64,000 bases of DNA from Coenobita brevimanus (lineage: Eukaryota; Arthropoda; Malacostraca; Decapoda; Coenobitidae), in the NCBI GenBank assembly GCA_032717465.1, contig CM064691.1, positions 4,861,569-4,925,568 of the forward strand, read 5' to 3'. Positions 35,785 through 46,912 of the stretch are shown piece by piece. The translations under genes and the position numbers were made by a program. Under the pieces are notes generated by a model, which had not been told where the DNA came from, made no database searches, and saw only the letters and a list, made by a program, of their open reading frames with translations. Numbering within the stretch: position 1 is the first letter of the stretch; each line of letters starts with the position of its first letter.

Positions 35785-36066
35785 TGAGTAAACAAGATAT
35801 ATCATGAACGGCTTCAGCTATCAACATGAAACTTTCAGGGAATCAAGATATGACCAAAAGCTTTGATGAGTTCGAAAATGGACACTCGAGGTCAAGGTCA
35901 AGCTCACCAAAGGTCAATTATTTGACCTTTGGCAGCCATTTTGATGACTCTGACCTTGACCCCTAGTGCCCATTATCTAACACGTCCAGGATTTTGACCA
36001 TGTCTTATTCCCTGAAAGTTTCATGCTGATAGCTCGAGCCGTTTTTGAGATATTTTGTTTACCTAC
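35785..36066. mobile_element. Long inverted repeat (foldback/MITE-like) with AGGTCA core
   Basis: The left arm (GAGTAAACAAGATATATCAT, then ATCAACATGAAACTTTCAGG) is matched by the right arm read in reverse (GGTAAACAAAATATCTCAAA, then ATCAGCATGAAACTTTCAGG). Near the centre the arms carry TCAAGGTCA at 35892-35900 and its inverse at 35951-35959. There is no coding sequence. Outside, the blocks at about 35658-35755 and 36066-36140 are direct repeats of each other (AAAGCC..GCAGCCAACC). Confidence 0.7.
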
Positions 36067-36139
36067 ATACAAAGCCAAGCAGCCAACCTCACAACTGAAA
36101 ACATTACCACTCCGCTCTCTTCGCAACGCGGGTGATAAT

Positions 36140-37450
36140 GATAGCACTGGACACTTCATGATCCCATTTGCTGACAAAAACACTCAGATTAAGAAACAAA
36201 ATGTGAAAGCTGGAAGAAAAACATAATCTACCAAGATGACAAGAGTCGGGTCGGAGCACTCCCATGGCCCAGAGAGGCAGGTAGAGTTAAATACAGTTTT
36301 ACTATCTCGTATCAAATTTTCTGGATTATACATTAACTCTTAGGTGTCTGAAACTGACTGAGTCAAGAAAAATATTTTCAGTTTGACCAACTATGGAAGA
36401 CAAACATGCATATCAGTCTGCTAACAACATCAGGTAAAGTGTCCTCAATGAAACAACGTATCGGCACCCTGGAGTCGGATATGATGTGAAATGCTTCATC
36501 TCTGGTTCAATCGATGTGTTGGCATGCCTGTTTAATTCACAAAAATTCACAATGTCCATTATGGAGCACTACTGAATGAAAATGTGGGGTTACACATTAC
36601 TAACCGGTAACTCTGTCACAACCGCAGCACCAACATATCTGTGTCATTTCCCGTAAATCATAGTCCATGTATCATAATGCCTGATGCTGAGTGTCTATGC
36701 ATTTTTTTTTTTTTTTTTTTATCAAGGGTAAACCAATGTCTTGTTGATCAACCCCAATCTGTCTGGGCAAGCTTACCCATCAACCACATGCAAGCAACCG
36801 CCCAAGCAGGGCCGTTCTGTGCAGTGAGCCGATGAATCCTTGCGGCCGACAGTGCCTCGCCACAGCGAGTCGCGGGGAATAATGTGGAGATTTGGTCCCT
36901 GAATGGACGCTACCTTTGCGTCTCTCCACCCAGTTAACAGAGGCACAATAGCAGGCCCCACTCCATCCAGTACTTTGGTTATATTGTTACCATCCGGCGT
37001 TGTAAATGGTTTCCAGAGTTACAGGAATCAGTTAAGCTTCTCAGTGTAGAGCCACCTGAAGTGGAAAGGAGAGAAATAAATGTGATATGAAGGAAAGGAA
37101 GTCAGCAAGAGAGGAGGGCAAACACACAGATAGAATGAGATAGGAGAAAGAAGAAATAGGCAGCACTACATCCGGTGAGTGGATGATGTCGCCATCACCT
37201 ACCAGCTACGGCAATGTCTTTTTTAAATCAAACATAAATATTATTTTTCAAAAATAAATATAACATAGAAATATTCTTTATAAGAATCAGGAAAAGAAAT
37301 CATTACACATCAAATTTACTTCCAGGAAATAATGTACAATTCACATAAGTATTCCACACATACAGTATAATTCGTGTCTGATGAACAAGTGGGAGCATTT
37401 GGTGGGAAGTCAATCAAAGTGAGGATGGCCTAACAAAGAACACATTAGCT
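36140..37450. other. Region 3' of gene C
   Basis: Mostly aligns, with divergence, to the downstream flanks of psiB and B'. It has a poly-T at about 36702-36720 and a slightly GC-richer stretch at 36770-36970 with a minus-strand open frame of 62 codons that I do not recognise. Confidence 0.45.
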
Positions 37451-37452
37451 CA

Positions 37453-39729
37453 TCAGCCATAAGTGGTTAATGGTCCATATACAGGCCCCGGCCCATAGGC
37501 TGCTGTAGGCCTGTATGCTGGTCCAGGGCTGTAGGTCGGGTAAAGCGCCTCCCCGACGTAGCTGACGTCAGCCACGAAGCCAGAGTCTCCGTCGACGGCG
37601 TAGGTGACCTTCTGCAGGCGGCCATCAGGAAGGTTGACAAAGTAGGAGCCTCGCGTCGAATGCCCGTCACGGTCCTCGCTGTGGCCGTAGTCGTTGCCGA
37701 ACCCGTCACTCACACCCCAGTCGAAGCTGTACACCGCCGGAGCCTGTGGGAACACATATACAAATAAGGTCAAAGAGAGAACTAAAGGCGTACAGAGGCG
37801 AAAGTAAGTTAATGCCTGGATACACTTATGGACACTTGAGGATATTGCACGACTGCAGAATAATAGTGCATGTTGACACACTCGGATACCGAAAATGAAA
37901 TTGCATTGACGCTTATATAATTTTTTTAGCAATTTGCCATCTTCTACTGGGTTCTATGTAAACAATGATGAACGCATTAATTACCCCATTTTAAATGTCC
38001 TCTCCAATAGTACCACTTTCATGGCTATATTCTTATAACTAAAGAAGCTTGATCTGTGGCCTTAACCTTTAATTGATATTTTTATTTATTTTTGTTACTG
38101 TGACCTTGGAATTGACCTGAGCTTGTCAGTCACTAGTACAAGAGCACTTCGTCAGTTTGAGAGGATTCAGTTAACGCCTCAGTCGTCAAGATCGATCCTA
38201 CTCTGTCTTCTGCAGTGTAAACAGACGGACGAACAGATGGACGAAAAACTCTCACTCTGGCTCAGCCTCATCTTCGGGAGCTAATTTCTGATTCACTACA
38301 AGGTAATTTATGCTAGGCTAAATCTTCTTCTCATACAAAACACTGACGTCACTGCAAGTACGTTTGCTTATATTTTATCAAGTTTGTCTTTTAGCAAGAA
38401 TTCTTATCAGAATAACCAAATCCTGGTTCCAGTTATGATTACTGTACGCATTTGTCTTTGAACACATTATTTTGATTTTGTTTAACTGTAATTATACTGA
38501 ATATACACAAAAAGGTTTTTCTTCAATGTACATTTAATAATTTTCACTTTTGAAGTCCTAACATTATATTTATTGCCTTTAAAAGTCTCATGTTCGATAT
38601 AGAGATATCTTCGTTTTATAAATCAGGCTAACGTTCATTGACAAACTTCAGTGTCGACGGAAAAGTGGAAGTCTGAACAAGAGCAAAATCTTCATAAATA
38701 GTTCGTATAAGAAGGAAGACAGTGTACAGCTTTTAAATGGCGTTACCTCACTTAATACCATCTATGTGCGGTATGAATATCTTTTTACATTGCAGCTTCA
38801 TTAAAAGATTTATCAGCAAATGAGAATGAGAGTCAATAAGAGATGGCGGATCGATAGAACTGTTCACCCCAATATATGCAAAGCTCTTTATAACCACTGT
38901 GTGCCTAACATTGAAAAATAGCATTAGCAGGCTGTATGTTGGATCTGTTGCAACTAAATTATTATATTAGCAAGGTGTGCATAAGTTAAGAACAACTAAC
39001 ATTGTATAATGATATTAGCATGCTGTATGTACAAGTGATATCCACAGTAAATAGCAACTAACATTGTAATAAGGATCAGTAGGTGATCTGTACGCCAGCG
39101 CGGGTGTGTAGCGTGGGTGAAGCCCATATGATGACAGCCTGACGGGGCCTGATGACACGACAGCCGCCACAGCCAACACAACAGCAACAGTCTGGTGGAA
39201 GGATTTACAGGTCAGGTTAGGTCACATCACCAGGCTTTGTGAGGCAGGCCATGGTAAACAGCTCACTCACTCACACACGCAACTTCCTTCCACTGTGCTG
39301 ATCTTGTTCGAAACTTTACAAGTTCGTGGAAGTATTGGGGTCATTTTTTGCCAAACAATTTGCTACCTTAGACTATGAATATACTTAATTCCTTCAGTCC
39401 GCTTACCTTTATTTCATTCTTCGTAGCTCCAGCTCATAATGGACCTCTACAATTGAGTGTTAAAGAAGGCTGTAACCTGCTCAGTCCCCAAAGTCTCTCT
39501 TGAGCTGAATGAAATCGTCAGCAAATAGAAAGACTAAAGCAAAAATGATATCCTCTGCTGAAAAGGCTAAACTTATCAAGATGACTTATTTATAAAGAAT
39601 ATTGGACAGAGATTATAAACGTTTGTACTACAGAAAAGAATTGTACTGTAAGAGATGAATCAAAGCTACGGTGAACTAAATTTTGTGCCTTCTACATATA
39701 TCAACAAATAATACTCATTTGTTAGTATC

Positions 39730-39760
<31 letters not shown>

Positions 39761-39855
39761 ACACACACACAGTTCTGGCCTGCCAAAAATCATATAATTA
39801 AGAACACCTAAAATCATAGTAAAGAACGAATAATCAACTGAGCACACACCTTCAT
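37453..39855 (-). CDS. Cuticle protein gene C (RR chitin-binding, pro-resilin-like)
   Basis: Coding exons on the minus strand are 39850-39855 (ATG AAG), 39063-39191 and 37453-37743, encoding 141 residues, with phase-0 introns of 658 and 1,319 bp. Splice sites are GTGTGT donor, TTCCACCAG acceptor, GTTAGT donor and TTCCCACAG acceptor. The signal peptide core (TVAVVLAVAAVVSS) is identical to that of B'. The linker is one codon longer (LAYRSPTDPYYN). The chitin-binding domain lies at about residues 50-105 (YSFDWGVSDGF to GDSGFVADV). The tail reads SPGPAYRPTAAYGPGPVYGP and ends LTTYG. It is closest to B', and its flanks align with those of B', so it is probably an older tandem copy. It is divergently arranged with gene D about 7 kb away. 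Confidence 0.9.
39730..39771. repeat. (AC)n microsatellite in intron 1 of gene C
   Basis: CA repeat with one interruption, about 80 bp from exon 1. Confidence 0.9.
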
Positions 39856-39907
39856 GCTCACGGTGCAAGGGTTGAAGCTCGAGTGACTAAGTTTAGCTCC
39901 GGCGTCC

Positions 39908-39915
39908 TTTATATA
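39908..39915 (-). promoter_or_regulatory. TATA box of gene C
   Basis: TATATAAA on the minus strand, 60 bp from the start codon at 39855. The leader (TAGTCACTCGAGCTTCAA) closely matches that of B'. Confidence 0.85.
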
Positions 39916-39967
39916 TCCTGGACCCGCTGGGGAGGGGCGGCTGCTGAGTTTTGTGCTTCATGCTGCG

Positions 39968-39968
<1 letters not shown>

Positions 39969-40032
<64 letters not shown>

Positions 40033-40101
40033 CCTTGCTGTTAAAGCTGTCTGATTCTGAAAAGGAGAGGATGGAACATAGGAATGGGCATGGTTTCGAA
40101 G

Positions 40102-40135
<34 letters not shown>

Positions 40136-40274
40136 CGGGGGTGGTGGTGTCAAGAAAAATAAAATGGCGTGATTTCCCAAAAGATCGTGTCACTTTATTT
40201 TTCATGATACAGATTAACCTCCGCCTCGCCCTGACCCTCGCCTCATCTCTCACACACCAAGCTCGTTAAGGTCA

Positions 40275-40346
<72 letters not shown>
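39969..40346. repeat. Three CT/GA microsatellites upstream of gene C
   Basis: (CT)n at about 39969-40027, (GA)n at about 40102-40136 and (CT)n at about 40281-40346, given as plus-strand sequence. The first two have the same order and orientation as at B'. Confidence 0.9.
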
Positions 40347-40349
<3 letters not shown>

Positions 40350-40364
40350 ATATGACAGGCAGAT

Positions 40365-40725
40365 GCGAGGGAAGCCATGCTGGGTGAAATATTGGAAGAG
40401 AAGAGTGGGAGGAATGTAGGAACGATGAAAAGAGGACTAGAAAAGAGAGGATAGGTGAAAACAGAACGTGAGGACAGGATGGGTGGGGATAGGACGAGGA
40501 AAGAGAGGGGAAGAAAAGAGAAGATAGGTGAAAAAGACAACGAGAAAAGAGAAGAAGCGCGAAAATGGGATGAACAAAGAGGAGAAAGATGAAAAGAGAA
40601 TGAAAAATGAGAGCAAGGGTGAAGAGAGGACGCGGAAAGAGAAAGCGGGTGGAGAGAACAAGATGAGAGAGAGAAAAAGAGAGAGGGGAGGAGGGGACGA
40701 GGGAGCAGAAGCAAAGAGATATTAC
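40365..40725. repeat. Purine-rich tract (pyrimidine on the gene C coding strand)
   Basis: About 360 bp of degenerate A/G sequence with GAAAAGAGA-type units. The long open frames across it on both strands (Ser/Phe/Leu-rich or Arg/Glu/Lys-rich) are composition artefacts. Confidence 0.75.
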
Positions 40726-41103
40726 GCGGTGTTGAAAATGCACTGTCGCTAAAGTAACATCTTGTCCTCGGCTTAGATTCATTGACAATATTACAATCAG
40801 TCTCGTCCTACAGAACAAGATACGCAAGGATTCAGCACTCTCCTTTTTCCTTGTCCTTCCTAAAATACAAAGAAACAATTTTTTCTGACTTTTTTTTTTT
40901 TTTTTTGGGGGGGGGAGACATCAAGAATATTGGAGGATTCTACACTGTCTTGTCCTTCTGAAATAAATTATAGTTAGACCAATAGGCTCAGTGATCATAT
41001 GTGTGTTTTGTGAGTCTGAACCCAGTATTTTCTGCTGATATGACAGGCAGATGCTAGGGTGGTCATGCCGGGAGAACTGTTGGAGTGGTGCATCAGTGGT
41101 AAA

Positions 41104-41330
41104 GGCCTGTATTTTCACCAGTTACTGAAGTAACACTTTTTCCTAGGCGATTTATTTTGCTTATTATCCCTTAGTGTCCTGTTCTGTGATATTTATTTAT
41201 TTTTTCATTTATTTATTTATTTATAATTATAACCATACTGTGCATAATTAACGTACATAAGGATATTGCCCAGCCATATCTAAAAACAAATTGCTGAGGA
41301 AGAGGTGGATAAGGAAGACAAATTACCCTG
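41104..41330. mobile_element. MITE with inverted ends, copy 4 (diverged)
   Basis: Left end GGCCTGTATTTTCACCAG, then CTAGGCGATTTATTTTGC. The middle has ATACTGTGCATAATTAACGT. The right part is CAAATTGCTGAGGAAGAGGT. More diverged than copies 1-3, especially at the right end. Confidence 0.5.
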
Positions 41331-43087
41331 ACTAACTGACATTTATTAAATCATCAAAATATGGCAACTGTGCGTAGAGGAATATAGTCGCCGAATATCT
41401 ATATAAAAAAAGAATCAAATGAAAATACTGTACATCAGGTAAAACAAAAAAGGCTGGAAAAATCTACGAAAATACATAAAATCATTATAATCCTCACACA
41501 TGGCAGAATAAAAACCAAGAAAAAAGAATGAGCACTGTAAAAACACACATTTTAAAAGCCTAAAATTTCCAGATATATAAAATTACACTGCCAGGAACTT
41601 ACCCACTGTTGAGAGATATACTAATAACAGCTGTTTACTATCCTTACCAATACAGCATTGTTAATCTAGTGCATAGACAACCGTCTTTCAGGCTCCAGAC
41701 GAAACATAAAAATCACTCCTCTCACCACTCTTTACCAACAGAAGCCGGAAAAAAAAAAAATCCATTAATCATTATCCAAACCATATTCTGCACTAATACA
41801 TTAGTGGGATGCCTTTAGAGACTGGAAATAAAAATACAAACATCACAGAATCACCAAGAGAGTATCCAATGAAATGAACCATACATCTATGTGCTTATCA
41901 TTCAAATCTTCGAAGTCCTTGGTTCAACCTTTTGACAAAATCATCCACAAGTTTACATCCTTCTGTTAATTAGGCTAAGCTGGTTCTAGAATTAAGCGGC
42001 TTGAACTCCTTGAGCATAGTGCATCGCTGTAAGTGAGCATTTTAAAGTTATCATTTTACAGAAAAAAAAAAAAAGTGATACATCAGTTCAGTCTTGCGTT
42101 GAAAATAAGTTGTTTTGCCTGAACAAAAATTTTCTTTTGCCTCCAAGTTAATAGTATCTCTTTCTTAGGAAGAAACTAAAAGAATAAGCATATCCAACAG
42201 TAGGCTTTATCCACGTCACTACTGTGATGTGCCTTAAATTATATTATCGTTAATTCCAGAGAATTTTCATCAGTTTTGAGAAACTGGAGAGGGTAGATTC
42301 AGATTTCACTGAGCTCATCAGTACAATATATCACCTCATAACTGTGTAAAATCGTTTGGAGGGGTCTTGATTATAATGAAAAATACATCATCGTGTTGAA
42401 TACAGTACCATGATATTGTTATTACAACCTGAATTTCTAATGATGAACCACAGTATCAGGTTTAAATTATTAGGTCCCTCAGTACATTACCGTTAGAATA
42501 TTAACCCATGACAGACTTGTCCTGCTGGTTGTTAGAGGTCGGACGTATTGTTTGTTTGGTGGCGAAGCATTTTCAGTCCTATGATTAAAGAATGCCAGCG
42601 TTTCTAAGGGAATCCAAGATGGTCTCCAATTAGCTGATTTACACTGACATTCTTTTCGAACAGGCTGCCATGATGACTAATGATCAAACAAGAACATAGG
42701 ATCCTCAAATTTGTGTTTGTATATTCTGACCATTTCATTTCCTTGTTTAAAAAAATGAAAGAAAAGAAAAAAAGAAAGAAAAGACGTCCGTGGGTATTTG
42801 CCCATGGAGCAACACTACCAAGTTTGAAGTGAAATGGTGAAGAAGGAATGGCACCAAATTTGAAAAGTGTTTGGAAAAAAGGAGATGAATTAAGCAAGAT
42901 GATGATCAATATACAGCAGGTTTCCATCGCCGTGTGGAGACCTAAGTGCAAATTCATACCCAAGACACACAGCTGGTGACCTATATCCTTTGACCGACTT
43001 TTCTTTCTTTCTTTTTCTTTCTTTCTTTTTTTTTGTTGTTGAACAGAATAATCATACAAAGTTCTTTATTCCTAATCAAAAGGCTAA

Positions 43088-43089
<2 letters not shown>
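41331..43089. other. Intergenic, no gene seen
   Basis: AT-rich with short poly-A runs. No coding sequence or repeat family recognised apart from short homopolymers. Confidence 0.45.

Positions 43090-43163
<74 letters not shown>
43090..43163. repeat. (TG)n microsatellite, ~74 bp
   Basis: Pure TG repeat ending just before the TTAA-flanked element at 43171. Confidence 0.95.
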
Positions 43164-43166
<3 letters not shown>

Positions 43167-43170
43167 GTGT

Positions 43171-43359
43171 TTAACCCATTGGTGCCCAGCGTCCAATATA
43201 ATGGACAAAACTGGGCATTTCCAAAATTCCATAAAGAAGGGAACCCCGGGGTAGGGACCTATGAGCTTCGCGACTACGGACCGGTAGGCGGAGATCGGTA
43301 CACTTAGTACCCGTCCAGCAAAATCCCTCTCCCAGGAACTCTGGCCACTAATGGGTTAA
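43171..43359. mobile_element. PiggyBac-like MITE with TTAA target duplications
   Basis: TTAA at 43171-43174 and 43356-43359 flank a 181-bp insert. Its ends are inverted repeats: CCCATTGGTGCCCAG on the left and CCCATTAGTGGCCAG on the right, minus strand (13 of 15 match). TTAA duplications with ends beginning CCC are the hallmark of the piggyBac superfamily. There is no coding capacity. The interior is more GC-rich than its surroundings. Confidence 0.75.
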
Positions 43360-44160
43360 CTTTTGGAGGATATCCTACCTTTTTTCTTGAACACGGTAAA
43401 AGTGCTTATCGTTAGCCGATATAAAACGAGAAGTAGTTATCATGCAGCAGGTGGGGTAATAGTATGGCATTAACCAGTATTTCGAAAAAGTAAGAGCCAC
43501 GAGACGACTTCGACCACAAAATAAACGAAGAAAAATACCAAACAAATCTTTAAAAAACTCGAAAGATTAAATTTTTGTCTCTTGCTCTAGACAAAAAGTA
43601 TTTCTAATAAGTATCATAAAACAACCGTGAGAGCTAAAGCCAAAAGATTTCTCAGAATGCCAGTATGCAGTTATTAGCTTCCTCGTGAGTTAAACCACGG
43701 AATGCCTTGGTGCAGACTTGCTGGTGAGATGAAGTGTCGCTCAACTCTGGCTTCGCGGTGGCTTGATAGTGTTGTGGAAGTGTAAAGACAAAGGAGGGCA
43801 GGGCAGAGACATGGCACAGAAGGTGAAAGAGAAGACAGTTTAAGTAGATAGTTGTATGATGTAGGTCTGTTTTCCTTGACTGTTGCGTTAGTTTGTAAGT
43901 GTCTATCCCACAAACTCCTGGATAATCGGTGGAACTGGAAATCACCACTCTAGAACGTCCTGTACCAGACCGACCGAGCCACCGACTAACAGTACTGTAG
44001 CATTCTTCCACCCACACTTCACCCCCCATCCCTCACCCTTCATCCCCCTGCGTACCACTCCAGGAAGAGCGAGGTGGAACTAGGTGAATCGAATCCTATG
44101 TCAAGGATGAGGAGTCTTCTTCACTGCTTTTTCTTCACCGTCTCTAATCTACAAGTGGTA
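43360..44160. other. Intergenic, no gene recognised
   Basis: A minus-strand open frame of 125 codons (43652-44029) has no domain I recognise and no supporting splice structure, so it is left uncalled. Confidence 0.4.
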
Positions 44161-44164
44161 GGTG

Positions 44165-44400
44165 GTGGCGACCATCATCCACTCACTTTACGTAGGGCTG
44201 CCTACTTCCTCCTTAGCCTTCATCATTCATTTTATGTGCCTGCCCTCCTCTCTTCCTATTTCTCCAATCTTTCCTGTCACTTCTTATTGCTTTTCTCTCC
44301 TTTACAGGTGGCTTTACATTGAGAGACAAGCCAAATGGTTTCCTGTAAGCCAAGAAACCATTTACAAAGCTGAGTGGTAACCATATAACCAAACCACATG
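44165..44400 (+). repeat. Dispersed repeat shared with 58150-58420
   Basis: Shares a pyrimidine-rich middle and a distinctive right end, with GAAACCATTTAC then GTGGTAACCATATAACCAAA, in the same orientation. It is likely an undescribed interspersed family. No coding sequence. Confidence 0.6.
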
Positions 44401-44420
44401 TGCTACATATGTGTCAACAA

Positions 44421-44528
44421 GTGGGTTGGTGGAGGGTTAATGCCCCTCCCCCTAAAACAAATAACTCAAAGTCAAACGGCCACTCTTTAAGGGATTATGG
44501 CGTCTGGCAGTAGATAGTAGTAGATAGA
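44421..44528 (+). mobile_element. Short retroelement 3' end (SINE or truncated LINE), copy 2
   Basis: Contains GGTTGGTGGAGGGTTAATGC, then AAAACAAATAACTC, GGCCACTCTTTAAGGGATTA and GGCGTCTGGCAG, ending in a GATAGTA tail. Same family as 32271-32364. Confidence 0.65.
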
Positions 44529-44552
44529 CTCTAATCTACATCAACTTTATAT

Positions 44553-44558
<6 letters not shown>

Positions 44559-44630
<72 letters not shown>
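44559..44630. repeat. (TC)n microsatellite
   Basis: Pure TC repeat of about 70 bp. Confidence 0.95.
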
Positions 44631-44632
<2 letters not shown>

Positions 44633-44639
44633 ATTCACA

Positions 44640-45535
44640 GTAGCACTTGCCATATGTCCTTCCTAATCTTCCTTTTCCCTCTTGCTCTTCTTTCCTTTCT
44701 GATTGTCTCGTTATACACCCAGAGCTTACCTTCCTCTTCTTGTATTTGGAGAGAACTTTAAAATAAATGATAACCACGCTTACCGAACCACCCTACAATA
44801 CTCATCTTCAGAGACTGCATTAACCCTGTCCTAACTCACCCCATACAACCATCCCCACTCGTTACCTCCAGCCCCTCCCCGCCCACCCCACTCTTTTTCT
44901 TTTTTTTTCCTATCCCTTTTCTCCTCGTCCACCATTTAGCGAGAACTAGGACTGCCAACGTCATCGCTCATCTAGTACTCATCTTCACAGTTGATCGCTC
45001 GAACTATACTAGAGGTAATGGGCATAAAATAATGGACAACTCTTCCAGTCGCATGAAGCTAAGTATTTTCTTTATTAGATTTGTAAGTATATGGAACTAA
45101 CTGCCCTCCAGTGTAGTAAACTGCGATACAGTACTAATCGTTAAAGGGAACTTAAATAAGTATCTGTCATCGAACCTCCAGCTTAGTGTGTTTACTCCTG
45201 AGTGTATAAACTTTTTTCTCTTTCACTGCCTGGATGTTACATCCCGCAGAACAACACTGATGGATATTGTTAACTTAATATTACTATCCTTTCCAGGTAG
45301 ACAGTGTAGAATAAGATATCCTTTCCCTCTCTCCTATGAAATTTCCTGCCGGCCTTGGTTGGAGGGTTTGGTGGGTTAGTGGAGACTTCCTGCTATTCTT
45401 TCCTTGTCTTTAGCTAATAGAATAATTTTGTTAGTTATAACCTTCCCTGTACCAAACAGCCACGAAAGAACCAGCAGGTCTGTTGCTGTTTGCTTTCCTT
45501 TGTACTTTGTACTCCTTTGTTCTATACTGTATTCT
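44640..45535. other. Intergenic, no gene seen
   Basis: No recognisable coding sequence. Pyrimidine-rich toward its right end. Confidence 0.45.
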
Positions 45536-45539
45536 TTCT

Positions 45540-46410
45540 ACTCCTCTCCGTAAGCTCTGTCTCTCCCCTTCCATTCTCTCTCTTCCTCTCCAGCCGCTTC
45601 CTCTTCTTCCTCCCAGTCATTCTCCTCAGTCTCTACCTCCTTTCCTTATCTCTCTGTCTCCCTCTTCTTGTTTTTTTTTTTCTCCCGTCTCCTCCTCCGT
45701 CTCCATCCCTCCCTCCTTTCCTTATCTCTCAGTCTCCTCAGTCCATCTCGCCCTTGCTCTCCCCAGTCTCTCTCTCCCTCCCTCCCTTCCTCCCCTATTT
45801 ATCTTTCAGTCTCCCCATCCTTCTGTTCCCAGTCTCTCCTTCTCTACCTTATCTCTCAGTCTCTCCAGTAAATCTCCATCCCTCTGTCACCAGTCCCTCT
45901 CTCCCTCCCTCTCTCCCTCCCTCCCATCGTCCCCCCCTATCTCTCAAAGTTTCCAGTCCTTCTCTCCACCCCTCTCTCCTCAGTTTCTCCATCCATCCCT
46001 CTCTCCCCTACACCTCAGTCTCCCACTCCCTCCCTCGCTCCCTCTTCTCCCTTTATCTCATCCTTCCCAGGCTCTCCCATCCTTCCTTCCTTACCTCTCT
46101 CTCTCGCAGTCCCTCTCTCCATCACTCTCTCCTGTCCCTCCTGCCTTGCCTTATCTCTCTGTCTCCCTCTCTCCACTCCCTCTCTTCCAAGTCATTCCCT
46201 CTCTCCCATACCATCCTTATCTCTCAGTTTCTCCACTTCTCTTTCCATCCCCCTTTCACAACTTTATCCCTCGCTCCCCTGCCTCCATTATCTCTGTTTC
46301 CCCAGTCCCTCGCTCCATCCCTCGCTCCCCTGTCTCCATTATCTCTGTTTCCCCAGTCCCTCGCTCCATCCCTCTCTCTCACATATCTCTCAATCTCCCT
46401 CCGTGACTGC
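45540..46410 (+). repeat. ~870-bp polypyrimidine tract upstream of gene D
   Basis: Degenerate repeats of TCCCTCTCTCC, TCTCAGTCTCC and TTATCTCTC-type units, almost free of purines except in CAG and TTATC blocks. Near-duplicate units of about 51 bp occur at about 46267-46375 (CTCGCTCCCCTGTCTCCATT and variants). Overlapping Ser/Pro/Leu-rich open frames of over 300 codons are artefacts of composition. Confidence 0.85.
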
Positions 46411-46557
46411 CTCGATTTACTTCACATCGTCAACAAAAAACGGGAGAATCCGGGCCCTGGACCAGCTCCGGCGGTGGCGAGGTCAGGGTCGGGCCGAGGT
46501 TGACGTGCCAGCAACACCCATACTCCACTGACCTGACCTCCTGGGAAGCAACCACCA

Positions 46558-46590
<33 letters not shown>

Positions 46591-46651
46591 ATTTGCATAT
46601 TTTTTTCAGCATATTTTTTCATACTTTCCATGTCGACGTCGCTCGTGTCTG

Positions 46652-46692
<41 letters not shown>
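46558..46692. repeat. Two (CT)n microsatellites upstream of gene D
   Basis: (CT)n at about 46558-46590 and at about 46657-46692, some 160-300 bp before the TATA box. A poly-A run follows at 46793-46815. Confidence 0.9.
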
Positions 46693-46694
<2 letters not shown>

Positions 46695-46852
46695 AGTCCC
46701 ACCAGCCTCCTGCAAAGCATAAAAATAACAGCGATGTAAACAAAACAGCAGGAACCCATTTGTTTTTCCTTCCTCCGTTCTGTTATTTATTTAAAAAAAA
46801 AAAAAAAAAAAAAAAGATGTCGAGACCTTCCCCGCCCCCACCTGCTCTGGGG

Positions 46853-46860
46853 TATATAAG
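46853..46860 (+). promoter_or_regulatory. TATA box of gene D
   Basis: TATATAAG 60 bp upstream of the start codon at 46913, with GGGG on either side. The likely initiator CCAGTCACTT follows about 27 bp later. Confidence 0.85.
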
Positions 46861-46912
46861 GGGCACCGGAGCCGATTCCAGTCACTTGATCACCAACTTC
46901 CACACCACGAAG

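Noticed and set aside
36773..36961. 62-codon minus-strand frame in a GC-richer patch near gene C
   Set aside because: No recognisable domain and no exon context; flanking DNA aligns with non-coding flank of the B-type genes.
40243..40878. Long minus-strand frame of 211 codons and plus-strand Arg/Glu-rich frames
   Set aside because: They span (CT)n and degenerate purine-rich DNA upstream of gene C, and their composition follows the repeats.
43652..44029. 125-codon minus-strand frame
   Set aside because: No domain, no conserved partner elsewhere in the window and no credible promoter or splice structure.
45483..46503. Two overlapping open frames of 307 and 337 codons, rich in Ser, Pro and Leu
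   Set aside because: They lie in an ~870-bp polypyrimidine tract where stop codons are rare in every plus-strand frame. There is no domain and no splice or promoter context.
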